This document shows, piece after piece, positions 1-5,460 of a DNA stretch of 5,940 nucleotides (position 1 is its first letter; each line of letters begins with the position of its first letter). Made by a program: the position numbers and the translations under genes. Where the stretch lies: assembly GCA_012514775.1 (NCBI GenBank), contig JAAYZQ010000276.1, forward strand, positions 1 through 5,940, given 5' to 3'. The notes beneath the pieces were generated by a model. It saw only the letters and a list, made by a program, of their open reading frames with translations. It was not told the DNA's origin and made no database searches. Origin of the DNA: Anaerolineaceae bacterium (lineage in GTDB: Bacteria > Chloroflexota > Anaerolineae > JAAYZQ01).

Positions 1-652
1 CGATGATGCGGTAGTGATCGGCCAGCGGGTCGATCTCGCGGCCGCACCGTGGGCACCGCCACAGCCAGGTCATCTGGTCCGAGATGGCCCAGTAGGCGTT
101 GATCCCGTACCGGACCACCGAGGGCGTCGAGATGAACAGCCGCCGCTTCCACTTGGAGGCGATCAGGCGGGTCTCCATGCTGGCCACCACCGGCGCGTTG
201 GACTCGTCCACCTCGTCCACCACGATCTCGTCCGCGTCCACCGAGATGGCCTCCCGCTCCCCCGTGGTGCCCCGGAAATGCACGTGGCTGCGGTAGGCCC
301 CCTGCGGCGAGGGGCGGACCTTGATCAGCTCGGTGCCGCCCGAGAGGCGCCCTTTCAGGTACGGGTGGCCCTCCACCAGCGGGCGCAGGCGGCTGGAGGA
401 GAACTTTTGCGCCTGGTCCCGCGTGGGCTCGGTGAAGACCACCGTCGCGCTATGGGTGATGGTAAAGTGCAGGATCCGGTACATGGCGTAGGTGGAGATG
501 CGGGCCTGGGAGCACTTTTGCAGGCACATGCTCTGCGATTCGTCTTTGTAGATCGCGGACAGCCAGCGCTGCCAGCGGACGTCGTCGCCCTTGGGAGTCG
601 TGAAGTGCTGGGCGTACATCCAGACCAGCAGGTTGTCGGCGCCAATCGCCAC
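1..652 (-). CDS. Phage terminase large subunit, N-terminal ATPase part (partial)
   Basis: This is the DNA-packaging motor ATPase that drives the phage genome into the prohead. About 217 codons are visible and the frame runs off the left edge, so the nuclease half is missing. I translated it by hand from a GTG at 652. A GAGGA element lies about ten bases upstream, and the start lies just after the stop of the preceding gene (658-660). Motifs seen: a Walker A-like segment QKCSQARIST near residues 45-54, in which the usual GK[S/T] is not clear; Walker B IVVDEVDE at 143-150; a coupling motif LFISTPS at 172-178; and the first half of a zinc ribbon, WRCPRCGREI, at 198-207. The Q/K-x-x-Q Walker A style and the zinc ribbon recall GpA-type large terminases. 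The ATPase call is firm. The exact subfamily is inferred. Confidence 0.92.
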   Translation of the reverse strand, partial: MAIGADNLLVWMYAQHFTTPKGDDVRWQRWLSAIYKDESQSMCLQKCSQARISTYAMYRILHFTITHSATVVFTEPTRDQAQKFSSSRLRPLVEGHPYLKGRLSGGTELIKVRPSPQGAYRSHVHFRGTTGEREAISVDADEIVVDEVDESNAPVVASMETRLIASKWKRRLFISTPSVVRYGINAYWAISDQMTWLWRCPRCGREIDPLADHYRII

Positions 653-657
653 ATCGC

Positions 658-1362
658 CTATTCCTCGCCCTCATCGTCAGGGCCCGCGTCGCCCGTCCCG
701 GGCGCAGCGGCCTCGTCCCAGTCGTCATCGTCGTCGCCGGTGTCCTGTGGGGGCGCATCCGCCCGCTCCATCCGGCCGATGGCCGCGTCCAGGCCGGCTT
801 CGTCCAGGACCTCCCACCACGGCGTCTTTCCCCCGTCCTCGTGCGTGACCGCCACCTCGCCCTCGACCTTGGCCTCCGTGTACTCCGTGGGCAGCCCCAC
901 CGCCAGGCGCCCCAGCCGGTCCGCGGTCTCCGCCACGGACGCGGCGTCGCGAAACGTCCAGCGGGCCGGCGAGATGGTGATCGATTGTCCATCCTGCTCG
1001 ACCTGCTGCTCCGAGACGGGGAAAGCCAGCATGGCGTTGACCTTGTCCCACAGCCGGCCCGACACGTTCCAGCTCCGCTCCCGGATCTCCTTGCGGCGCT
1101 TCTCCCACTGGAGGCCGTCCAGCCGCCGGAGCTCGACATCATACGCCTCAGCGCGTTCCTTCCAGCGCCATTCCTCGGCGCGTTCCTTCCAGGCGCCAGA
1201 AACCGGGCTTTTTTGGGCTTTTTCGGGCTTTTCCACGGACAGCCACTGGCGATAGGCGCCCTGCAGCGTCCGCTCGCCCTCGGCGCGCAGGTAGTAGCGC
1301 ACGAAACGGTCGTACCAGCGGCTCGGCTCGCCGGGCTGACGTTCCCATTCAGTCGGGGCCAT
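658..1362 (-). CDS. Probable phage terminase small subunit
   Basis: The 234-residue protein lies directly upstream of the large terminase gene and ends 5 bases before that gene's GTG start, the usual place for the DNA-recognition subunit of the packaging complex. The start at 1362 is supported by AGGAGGTAGCCG just before ATG, and the stop of the previous gene falls close by. The N-terminus (ERQPGEPSRWYDRF, then an Arg/Tyr/Trp-rich helical region to about residue 42) and the W-x-x-R-A-E-A-Y-D segment near 67-75 match the style of small-terminase-like phage proteins with a helix-turn-helix start. The middle (50-115) is highly charged and helical, with WKERAE repeated at a nine-residue period. 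The tail (209-234) is very acidic, with five Asp in a row. The protein begins MAPT and lacks the GGHW tag. Coding status is secure. The function rests on position and general pattern. Confidence 0.75.
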   Translation of the reverse strand: MAPTEWERQPGEPSRWYDRFVRYYLRAEGERTLQGAYRQWLSVEKPEKAQKSPVSGAWKERAEEWRWKERAEAYDVELRRLDGLQWEKRRKEIRERSWNVSGRLWDKVNAMLAFPVSEQQVEQDGQSITISPARWTFRDAASVAETADRLGRLAVGLPTEYTEAKVEGEVAVTHEDGGKTPWWEVLDEAGLDAAIGRMERADAPPQDTGDDDDDWDEAAAPGTGDAGPDDEGEE

Positions 1363-1374
1363 CGGCTACCTCCT
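1358..1374 (-). promoter_or_regulatory. Ribosome site of the small-terminase gene, overlapping the T10 stop
   Basis: The minus-strand sequence AGGAGGTAGCCGATGGC places a full AGGAGG before the ATG at 1362, with the T10 stop TAG inside it. The same layout, AGGAGGTAGACGATGGC, precedes T6, and close variants precede T9 and T10. This shows that the translation leader is shared by tagged genes and the terminase gene, and it supports the chosen start. Confidence 0.8.
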
Positions 1375-1728
1375 GGAGGCCACCTTCACGGGCCCCCCTT
1401 GCCAGCGCCAGTCGTTGAAAGTGCCCAACCAGTAGATGATATTTCCGGCCTTGACCCCCGCCCGCAACTGCCGAATGTCCTTGTCCGTCAGCCTCTGGTC
1501 GTTCCTGCTCACATACCTTCCGGCATATACCTGACGCACCAACTCGGACGCGCCCTTGGGCGGCTCTGGAATCGTATAGCCAGCCCTGATCTTGGGCATC
1601 CCATATTGCTCCCACCACCCGCCAACCATCTCTCCTAGATCGGTCATCTTCTTGGCGAACCCTTCCGCAGACACAAACGCCATCCCGGCCCCGGCGGCCT
1701 TGACCCAGTGCCCTCCGCTTGCTGCCAT
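1366..1728 (-). CDS. Tagged protein T10, unknown function (120 aa)
   Basis: It begins with the shared tag MAASGGHWVK, followed by AAGAGMAFV, so the conserved Phe is at residue 18. The tag fixes the start at 1728, with GAGGTAGACA just before ATG. After the tag come a short amphipathic stretch with Trp-Trp (about 22-42), a Pro-rich link (TIPEPPKG, 52-59) and a mixed region to the basic C-terminus (KVASRR). I do not recognise a family. No membrane segment or signal peptide is visible. The sequence just after the tag (FVSAEGFAKK) resembles that of the two JAMM proteins (FVPAEASK and FVPSGGPAK), suggesting common ancestry of the leader beyond the core motif. It is the last tagged gene before the terminase module: its stop (1366-1368) lies within the AGGAGGTAG leader of the small-terminase gene, so the two are probably translationally coupled. 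Confidence 0.85.
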   Translation of the reverse strand: MAASGGHWVKAAGAGMAFVSAEGFAKKMTDLGEMVGGWWEQYGMPKIRAGYTIPEPPKGASELVRQVYAGRYVSRNDQRLTDKDIRQLRAGVKAGNIIYWLGTFNDWRWQGGPVKVASRR

Positions 1729-1748
1729 TGTCTACCTCGTTTCTGCGC

Positions 1749-2193
1749 CTAGTTACCCTGTCCCGCGGCCTGGCGGGCCTTGCGCATCGTCTCCTGGGCC
1801 TTGTGCCAGCGCCTGACCACGGCATCGCTGGGGTTCCAGCCGGCGCGATCCCAGGCGGCTTTCGCCCTGCGGTACTCTTCCTCGGCCCGCTCCAATCCCG
1901 TCTTGGCGGGTTTCTGCCGGGCCTCCATCCGACGCCAGAGCCCCTTCATCTCCCGATCCAGCGCGTCGAGCTTGTCCTTCGCGGCCCACTGCTGCTCGAC
2001 CGTCAGGCTGCCCCAGCTCTCGACCATCTTGTTGTACCTGGCCGAGAGCTGGTCATAGCGCTTGGACATGGCCTCGTGGGAGGCCCCGGCCACGGCGGCC
2101 TGCCCACCCACGCCGGCGATCTCGCCGCTGGCGTCCCTGAAGATCAGGGCGCCCCCCTCGGCTTTTGCTCCAGTGCCCACCTGTGGCGGCCAT
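1749..2193 (-). CDS. Tagged helical protein T9, tag and body in different frames
   Basis: The tag starts at 2193 (MAATGGHWSKSRGG) behind a good AGGAGGGTAGACG leader, but that frame soon leaves the coding register and stops. The body is an open frame from about 2180 to 1749. Removing one G from the six-G run (2152-2157 on the plus strand, read as C) joins them as SKSRGGALIFRDASGEIAG. This fits the family consensus and closely matches T6, which has FRTAGGEIGG at the same distance. The restored protein would be 147 residues. The body is strongly helical and charged (about 45-147), with probable coiled coils such as MSKRYDQLSARYNKM and LERAEEEYRRAKAAWDRA. No enzyme motif is seen. A sequencing or assembly error in the homopolymer, or a recent inactivating indel, is likelier than programmed +1 frameshifting. 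An untagged product from GTG at 2180 is possible but has no ribosome site. Confidence 0.75.
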
Positions 2194-2196
2194 CGT

Positions 2197-2235
2197 CTAC
2201 CCTCCTGGGCCTGCCTTACTGCCAGCGCTCCTCAT
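2197..2235 (-). other. Possible 12-codon remnant ORF after the second JAMM gene
   Basis: An ATG at 2235, inside the end of gene T8, opens a 12-codon frame (MRSAGSKAGPGG) ending at TAG 2197-2199. It is the exact positional counterpart of the 36-residue basic ORF that starts inside the end of the other JAMM gene (T3), and the 17 bases around both ATGs are identical. It may be a truncated relic, a coupling device for the next gene, or chance. Evidence for translation is weak. Confidence 0.2.
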
Positions 2236-2818
2236 AGGTTAACCCCCAGGCCTTGGCGAAATCCTGCCAAAAGGCCTCGGCTGCGCGGTGCCATTCGCGC
2301 ACACTCATGGTTCCGCTGGCGTATTGGCTGTTGAGACCGCTTAGAAAGTTGTTGCCGGCCGACATGATTATGGACCAATCCGGCCAGCCCCTGGGGCCGC
2401 GCTTCATGCTGTAGATCTTCACCCTGCCGCTTGCGGTCAGCGCCACCGCCCGGACCTCCGCCATCTTGCTGTGGGCGGCGAAAGCGATGTCGTTGTTGGA
2501 AAGCGTCACGGGCAGCCCCCACGTGGTCATCGGGTGCGTGTGCGTGAGCACGGCGTCCTGCAACGTCCGCCATTTGGCTGCCTCGCGCAGCTCGTCGATG
2601 CTAACGGAGTTTTCGTCGCCAGCGATCAGCTCGGAAACGGTCCCGTCCCCAAACGCGATATAGGCCATCTCCTTGCCATGCAGTCGCGTCCACTCAGCGA
2701 TGTCGGCGTCGTGGGCCGCGAACGCGCTAGTCTGGTCGCGTTTCGCAGGCCCCCCGGACGGCACAAAGTTCAGGCTGCCCCTGGCGCCCTTGACCCAATG
2801 CCCGCCCGTAGCGGCCAT
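2216..2818 (-). CDS. Tagged JAMM-type putative metalloprotease T8 (200 aa)
   Basis: The N-terminus carries the tag MAATGGHWVKGARGSLNFV. The start at 2818 follows the previous stop by one base (TGA G ATG). The rest resembles JAMM/MPN (JAB) zinc metallopeptidases, which typically cut isopeptide or peptide bonds next to ubiquitin-like proteins, with relatives in RadC and in phage tail proteins. Candidate zinc and catalytic residues are E50 (GKEMAYIAF), H93 and H95 (THTHP), and S107 and D110 (SNND), which together form a full E...HxHP...SxxD signature. The HxH-to-Ser spacing is slightly longer than usual. The C-terminal half contains KIYSMKRGPRGWP and ends AKAWGLTYEERWQ, both nearly shared with T3, so T3 and T8 are paralogues separated by four other tagged genes. 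Substrate is unknown. Fold is inferred from motifs alone. Confidence 0.85.
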   Translation of the reverse strand: MAATGGHWVKGARGSLNFVPSGGPAKRDQTSAFAAHDADIAEWTRLHGKEMAYIAFGDGTVSELIAGDENSVSIDELREAAKWRTLQDAVLTHTHPMTTWGLPVTLSNNDIAFAAHSKMAEVRAVALTASGRVKIYSMKRGPRGWPDWSIIMSAGNNFLSGLNSQYASGTMSVREWHRAAEAFWQDFAKAWGLTYEERWQ

Positions 2819-2819
2819 C

Positions 2820-3191
2820 TCAGACGTCCTCTCCCTGCTTGCGCAGTCTGGCCAGCGTCCTCCGCAGCGAGCCGTCGGCGATCAGGCTCAGCGGGATCTG
2901 GCGGTAAAAGCCCATCCGGATGTCGTCCATCATCATCTGGCGGCGATCCGCCTCCTTGTGGCGCCGTCGCGTGCGCTCGCCCTTGGCCTGGGCGGCCACC
3001 CAGCGCTCGGCCTCCTCGCGACTGCTGGCCGTCATCACCGTGGACGAGGCGCCCGCCGAATCGCGCCGGCCCTTGTTGCCCACCCAGAACCTGTCACCCG
3101 CCAGGCTCGGCGTGATCTCGTAGGGGCTGGTCCTGTCCACGAACACCGCACCGCCGGCGCCCTTGAGCCAATGCCCTCCACTAGCTGCCAT
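2820..3191 (-). CDS. Tagged protein T7, small strand-strand-helix domain (123 aa)
   Basis: The product begins MAASGGHWLKGAGGAVFV. I chose the ATG at 3191 because it starts the tag and has GGAGGAGGG five bases upstream; an in-frame GTG two codons earlier (3197) is less likely. The start overlaps the end of T6 by 11 bases, and the T6 stop codon is formed by tag codons GCT AGT. Residues 33-70 look like a small strand-strand-helix unit (RFWVGNKG, then STVMTASSREEAERWVAAQ), comparable in shape to parts of T1 and T2. Residues 70-123 are basic and helical (ERTRRRHKEADRRQMMMDD, then LRRTLARLRKQ). Binding to nucleic acid would fit the charge but is only a guess. No enzyme motif is recognised. Confidence 0.85.
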   Translation of the reverse strand: MAASGGHWLKGAGGAVFVDRTSPYEITPSLAGDRFWVGNKGRRDSAGASSTVMTASSREEAERWVAAQAKGERTRRRHKEADRRQMMMDDIRMGFYRQIPLSLIADGSLRRTLARLRKQGEDV

Positions 3192-3684
3192 CGGCACCCT
3201 CCTCCGCCAGCTTGCCCCGCATGAACTCGATGGCGGCCCTGTCGACCGGCCGCACCTGCTTGGAGCTATACCGGACTCGCTCCGCCTTGCCCCACCTGGA
3301 CGCCTGTCGCCAAGGGGACAGGAGGGGCTCCAGGAGCGCCGTCCTGCCCGACTGGGACTTGACCCGGTAGACCCGGCCGGCTTGGTCGATGACGGTCTGG
3401 CCCGGGGCGAAGGTGTCCAGCCCCCGCAGCGGCTGGGATTCGATCCGCTGCTTGAACTCCTCGACCTTGAGCCTCAGTTCGTGCTCGCGCTGCTTCAGCT
3501 TCTCCCTGTAGCTGGTGTCCGTCTCCGTGTCGAGGGCGCTGCGGATGTTGGTGATCGTCATCGTCGCGCCCTCCCGCTTCAGGGCGTCGCCGATCCACTG
3601 CGCGCCGCCGATCTCCCCGCCGGCCGTGCGGAACATCCCCCGGCCGCTGGAGCTCTTAACCCAATGCCCACCACTCGCTGCCAT
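3181..3684 (-). CDS. Tagged protein T6, coiled coil plus small beta domain (167 aa)
   Basis: It starts MAASGGHWVKSSSGRGMF at 3684, behind AGGAGGTAGACG. Just after the tag is FRTAGGEIGG, which matches the restored T9 leader. Residues about 58-85 form a probable coiled coil (YREKLKQREHELRLKVEEFK). Residues 93-122 look like a small beta barrel of SH3/KOW type (PGQTVIDQAGRVYRVKSQSG, then TALLEPLL). A charged C-terminal region contains a short helix (AAIEFMRGKLAEE). The final residues D-G-S are encoded by DNA that also encodes the start of T7, and the stop is read from the T7 tag. I do not recognise a named family. The layout suggests a binding or scaffold protein and not an enzyme. Confidence 0.85.
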   Translation of the reverse strand: MAASGGHWVKSSSGRGMFRTAGGEIGGAQWIGDALKREGATMTITNIRSALDTETDTSYREKLKQREHELRLKVEEFKQRIESQPLRGLDTFAPGQTVIDQAGRVYRVKSQSGRTALLEPLLSPWRQASRWGKAERVRYSSKQVRPVDRAAIEFMRGKLAEEGADGS

Positions 3685-3696
3685 CGTCTACCTCCT
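3680..3696 (-). promoter_or_regulatory. Ribosome site of T6, shared leader type
   Basis: AGGAGGTAGACGATGGC on the minus strand precedes T6. The T5 stop TAG begins immediately before it (TAGGAGG), so termination of T5 and initiation of T6 are tightly linked. T9 has AGGAGGGTAGACGATGGC (about 2189-2206) and T10 has GAGGTAGACAATGGC (about 1723-1737). These near-identical leaders suggest that the repeating unit sometimes includes the ribosome site as well as the tag. Confidence 0.75.
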
Positions 3697-4078
3697 ATTC
3701 GCCCAGGCGTGCCAGGGCTCGGCGCCCCCGCGGGGTCAGGCGCAGCCTCGGCCACGCCCCGGTCCCCACGCCTTCCACCCAGCCGCGAGCCAGCAGGGCC
3801 CGCTGGGCACGCCACATCTTGCGCGCTCCCTCGGACATGTCGGCGCCGAACGTGTACGCCGAGACCCCCAGCCCACCACGGTCATGATCCGCCACAAACC
3901 GGAGCATCGACCGTTGGTCCTCGGGGCGGCTTCCGCGAATGAAGGACCGGCGCTGCTGGCCGGCCTGTTGCGCGGAGGCGCGGGCCCAACCGATCAGTGG
4001 CGCACCCGACTTGGCGTTCGCCGACTTGAACCGAGCGCCCCCGGCCCCCTTGACCCAGTGCCCGCCACTAGCGGCCAT
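3695..4078 (-). CDS. Tagged winged-helix-like protein T5 (127 aa)
   Basis: The tag MAASGGHWVKGAGGARFK starts at 4078, one base after the stop of T4. No strong ribosome site is visible, so translation probably depends on coupling to T4. Residues 20-50 are Ala/Gln/Arg-rich and probably a linker. Residues about 52-127 resemble a winged helix-turn-helix of the MarR/PadR kind: helices SEGARKMWRAQRALLARGWV, then a Gly-rich wing, then RLRLTPRGRRALARL. The LTPRGRRAL ending is typical of winged-helix proteins in which the wing leads into a last helix. The likely activity is binding of DNA or of another protein. The target is not evident. The family assignment is inferred from pattern. Confidence 0.85.
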   Translation of the reverse strand: MAASGGHWVKGAGGARFKSANAKSGAPLIGWARASAQQAGQQRRSFIRGSRPEDQRSMLRFVADHDRGGLGVSAYTFGADMSEGARKMWRAQRALLARGWVEGVGTGAWPRLRLTPRGRRALARLGE

Positions 4079-4079
4079 G

Positions 4080-4424
4080 CTAGTCGCCTAGCCACGATCT
4101 CTGGCCGGAGACGATCTGCCGGGCCCGTCGCTCCACCGCCCGCAGGCGCCTGGAGCGCTCCCGACCAGCGTTCGGCTTCTCGTTCTCATAGTCGGTGCGG
4201 CTGCCATAGGACAGGTTCCGCGGCAGGGCGCCGTCCGGCGTGGGCTGGGCGACCTGGCGTCGCCACTCCCGCTCCGCCATGAGCAGCTCCCGGCGCTCCG
4301 TCCGGGCGTCCCTCGCCACGGTGCGCGCGTTCCGCTGCATCTTGGTGAAATCATCCTCGAACGGGGCCACGAAGCGCGGGCTGCTGCCCGGGCTCTTGGC
4401 CCAGTGTCCACCGCTCGCTGCCAT
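4080..4424 (-). CDS. Tagged Arg-rich helical protein T4 (114 aa)
   Basis: It begins MAASGGHWAKSPGSSPRFV at 4424; the purine-rich GAAGGGGAAG upstream serves as a modest ribosome site and overlaps the end of the 36-residue small gene. Residues about 24-60 form a long charged helix (KMQRNARTVARDARTERREL and onward) and residues 87-108 a second basic helix (GRERSRRLRAVERRARQIV). Between them is a Pro/Gly/Asn-rich loop. The protein is strongly basic, so binding to nucleic acid or packing against packaged DNA would fit, but no known domain is recognised. Position 9 of the tag is Ala, one of the less common variants. The stop lies one base before the T5 start. Confidence 0.83.
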   Translation of the reverse strand: MAASGGHWAKSPGSSPRFVAPFEDDFTKMQRNARTVARDARTERRELLMAEREWRRQVAQPTPDGALPRNLSYGSRTDYENEKPNAGRERSRRLRAVERRARQIVSGQRSWLGD

Positions 4425-4427
4425 GGT

Positions 4428-4538
4428 TCACTTCCCCTTCTTCGGCTTGCTCGGCCGCTTGGGCGGCGGGCCCTTCAGGATCTCCCGGTCGTCGATGGCC
4501 GGAGGCCGGCCTCCCTTGTTACTGGTAGTGCTCTTCAT
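4428..4538 (-). CDS. Small basic protein (36 aa), untagged, overlapping the T3 end
   Basis: An ATG at 4538, inside the last codons of T3 in another frame, opens a 36-residue frame that ends at TGA just before the T4 start. It fills what would otherwise be the only gap near 100 bases in a tightly packed operon. The bases before ATG include a GGGGG run at ribosome-site distance. The product has 11 Lys/Arg against 3 Asp/Glu. It contains KGGRPPAIDD, reminiscent of an AT-hook core (GRP), and ends in the Lys/Pro-rich PPPKRPSKPKKGK. Binding to DNA or to another acidic polymer is plausible. It has no GGHW tag. Support is spacing and composition only, so coding is probable but unproven. Confidence 0.5.
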   Translation of the reverse strand: MKSTTSNKGGRPPAIDDREILKGPPPKRPSKPKKGK

Positions 4539-5133
4539 AGGTTAACCCCCATGCTTTGGCGTATTCCTGCCAATAGACCTCGTGTGCGTGGTACCACTCG
4601 GCGTTGCCCATCCCCACCGCGCGGGCCCGGGCGTTGAGCTGCCGCATGTGGGAGCTAAAGTCGTGCTTGATGGTGTAGCGGCTGGGCCAACCCTTCGGGC
4701 CACGCTTCATGCTGTAGATCTTCACCGTGCCATCCCCGCCGACCGATACCGCCCGAATCTCGGCCAGGTTGTGGTAGGCCGCGAACGAGATGTCGGCGGG
4801 CGAGAAGGTGGAATGTGGGGTGCCAATCCGCCCACTCGGGTGCGTGTGGCTGAACACGGCGCCCTCCGTGGGACGCAGCCCGCTCACCTGGCGCAACTTC
4901 ACGGACGAAATTGACGACTTGCCCCCCGTCACCGCCTTCGAGACGGTCCCGTCGGAAAAGACGACATAGCCCATCTCGTTGCCGTGCGCCCGCGTCCCCC
5001 GGATGAGCAGGGCATCGTGGGGCGCGAAATCATACGCCGGCTCCGCCTTGGGTTGCTGCTTGGAGGCCTCGGCCGGCACAAAGCCCAGGCCGCCCCTGGC
5101 GCTCTTGATCCAATGCCCGCCTGTTGCTGCCAT
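4519..5133 (-). CDS. Tagged JAMM-type putative metalloprotease T3 (204 aa)
   Basis: It begins MAATGGHWIKSARGGLGFV at 5133 with AGGAGGGG seven to eight bases upstream. Like T8 it carries a complete JAMM/MPN (JAB) zinc-peptidase signature: E53 (GNEMGYVVF), H96 and H98 (SHTHPSG), S111 and D114 (SPAD). The E-to-H distance is 43 residues in both T3 and T8. The HTHPSG form is close to that of RadC and other bacterial JAB proteins. The C-terminal part includes KIYSMKRGPKGWP and ends AKAWGLTYEEHYQ, shared with T8. The predicted reaction is zinc-dependent cleavage of a peptide or isopeptide bond, with unknown substrate. A defence-related ubiquitin-like conjugate or another tagged protein are possible targets, both speculative. 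The end of the gene overlaps the small basic ORF. Confidence 0.87.
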   Translation of the reverse strand: MAATGGHWIKSARGGLGFVPAEASKQQPKAEPAYDFAPHDALLIRGTRAHGNEMGYVVFSDGTVSKAVTGGKSSISSVKLRQVSGLRPTEGAVFSHTHPSGRIGTPHSTFSPADISFAAYHNLAEIRAVSVGGDGTVKIYSMKRGPKGWPSRYTIKHDFSSHMRQLNARARAVGMGNAEWYHAHEVYWQEYAKAWGLTYEEHYQ

Positions 5134-5145
5134 ATCGCGCCCCTC

Positions 5146-5460
5146 CTATTCCTGGGCCGGTGGCTGCCAGCGCTCGCCCTTCGGTTGCAGCGCCCCCAGG
5201 TCCTTGATGAACTGCTGGGCCTCCGCCTGGTCGGTGAAGCTCCGCCGGCGCCCATCCTTGGTGGTGATCACGTAGCGGCGGTAGTGGCGGCCGGCGTACT
5301 CGGAGGTCTCGATCTTGAACCGGGCGCCTTGCGCCCTCGCCGCGGCCGCCATCTCTTGCTCTTCCGCTCGCTCTGTGTGTTTCGACGCCTCCAGCTCGTC
5401 CGAAAAAGAGGAACGGACGAACGTGCTCGCCTTCACCCAGTGTCCACCCCTAGCGGCCAT
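5146..5460 (-). CDS. Tagged protein T2, strand-strand-helix domain (104 aa)
   Basis: The frame is open further upstream to 5679, but the tag MAARGGHWVK marks the start at 5460; the longer extension is an artefact overlapping T1. Residue 4 is Arg, unlike Ser/Thr elsewhere, and the Gly-rich part is shortened (ASTFV). There is no strong ribosome site, and an 11-base overlap with T1 suggests coupled translation. Residues 15-45 are charged and helical (DELEASKHTERAEEQEMAAA). Residues 46-90 look like two or three strands and a helix (RYVITTKDGRRRSF, then TDQAEAQQFIKDLGAL). This compact unit resembles segments of T1 and T7. Its stop TAG is merged with the TAGGAGGGG ribosome site of T3. No named family is assigned. 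Confidence 0.85.
   Translation of the reverse strand: MAARGGHWVKASTFVRSSFSDELEASKHTERAEEQEMAAAARAQGARFKIETSEYAGRHYRRYVITTKDGRRRSFTDQAEAQQFIKDLGALQPKGERWQPPAQE

Noticed and set aside
14..1255. Long plus-strand open frame of 413 codons
   Set aside because: It lies opposite the large and small terminase genes, whose motifs and ribosome sites are clear on the minus strand. Its translation is low-complexity Pro/Arg/Ser/His, typical of a GC-rich shadow frame.
2152..2180. Programmed frameshift in T9
   Set aside because: A +1 shift would be required. The homopolymer explains the break more simply, and no slippery heptamer with a following stem in the right register was evident by eye.
3163..4282. 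Plus-strand open frames of about 255-260 codons, and others opposite the array
   Set aside because: They contain repeated Q-C-P-P-[LV]-A-A-I-type segments, which are simply the tag DNA read on the opposite strand, and they lack ribosome sites.
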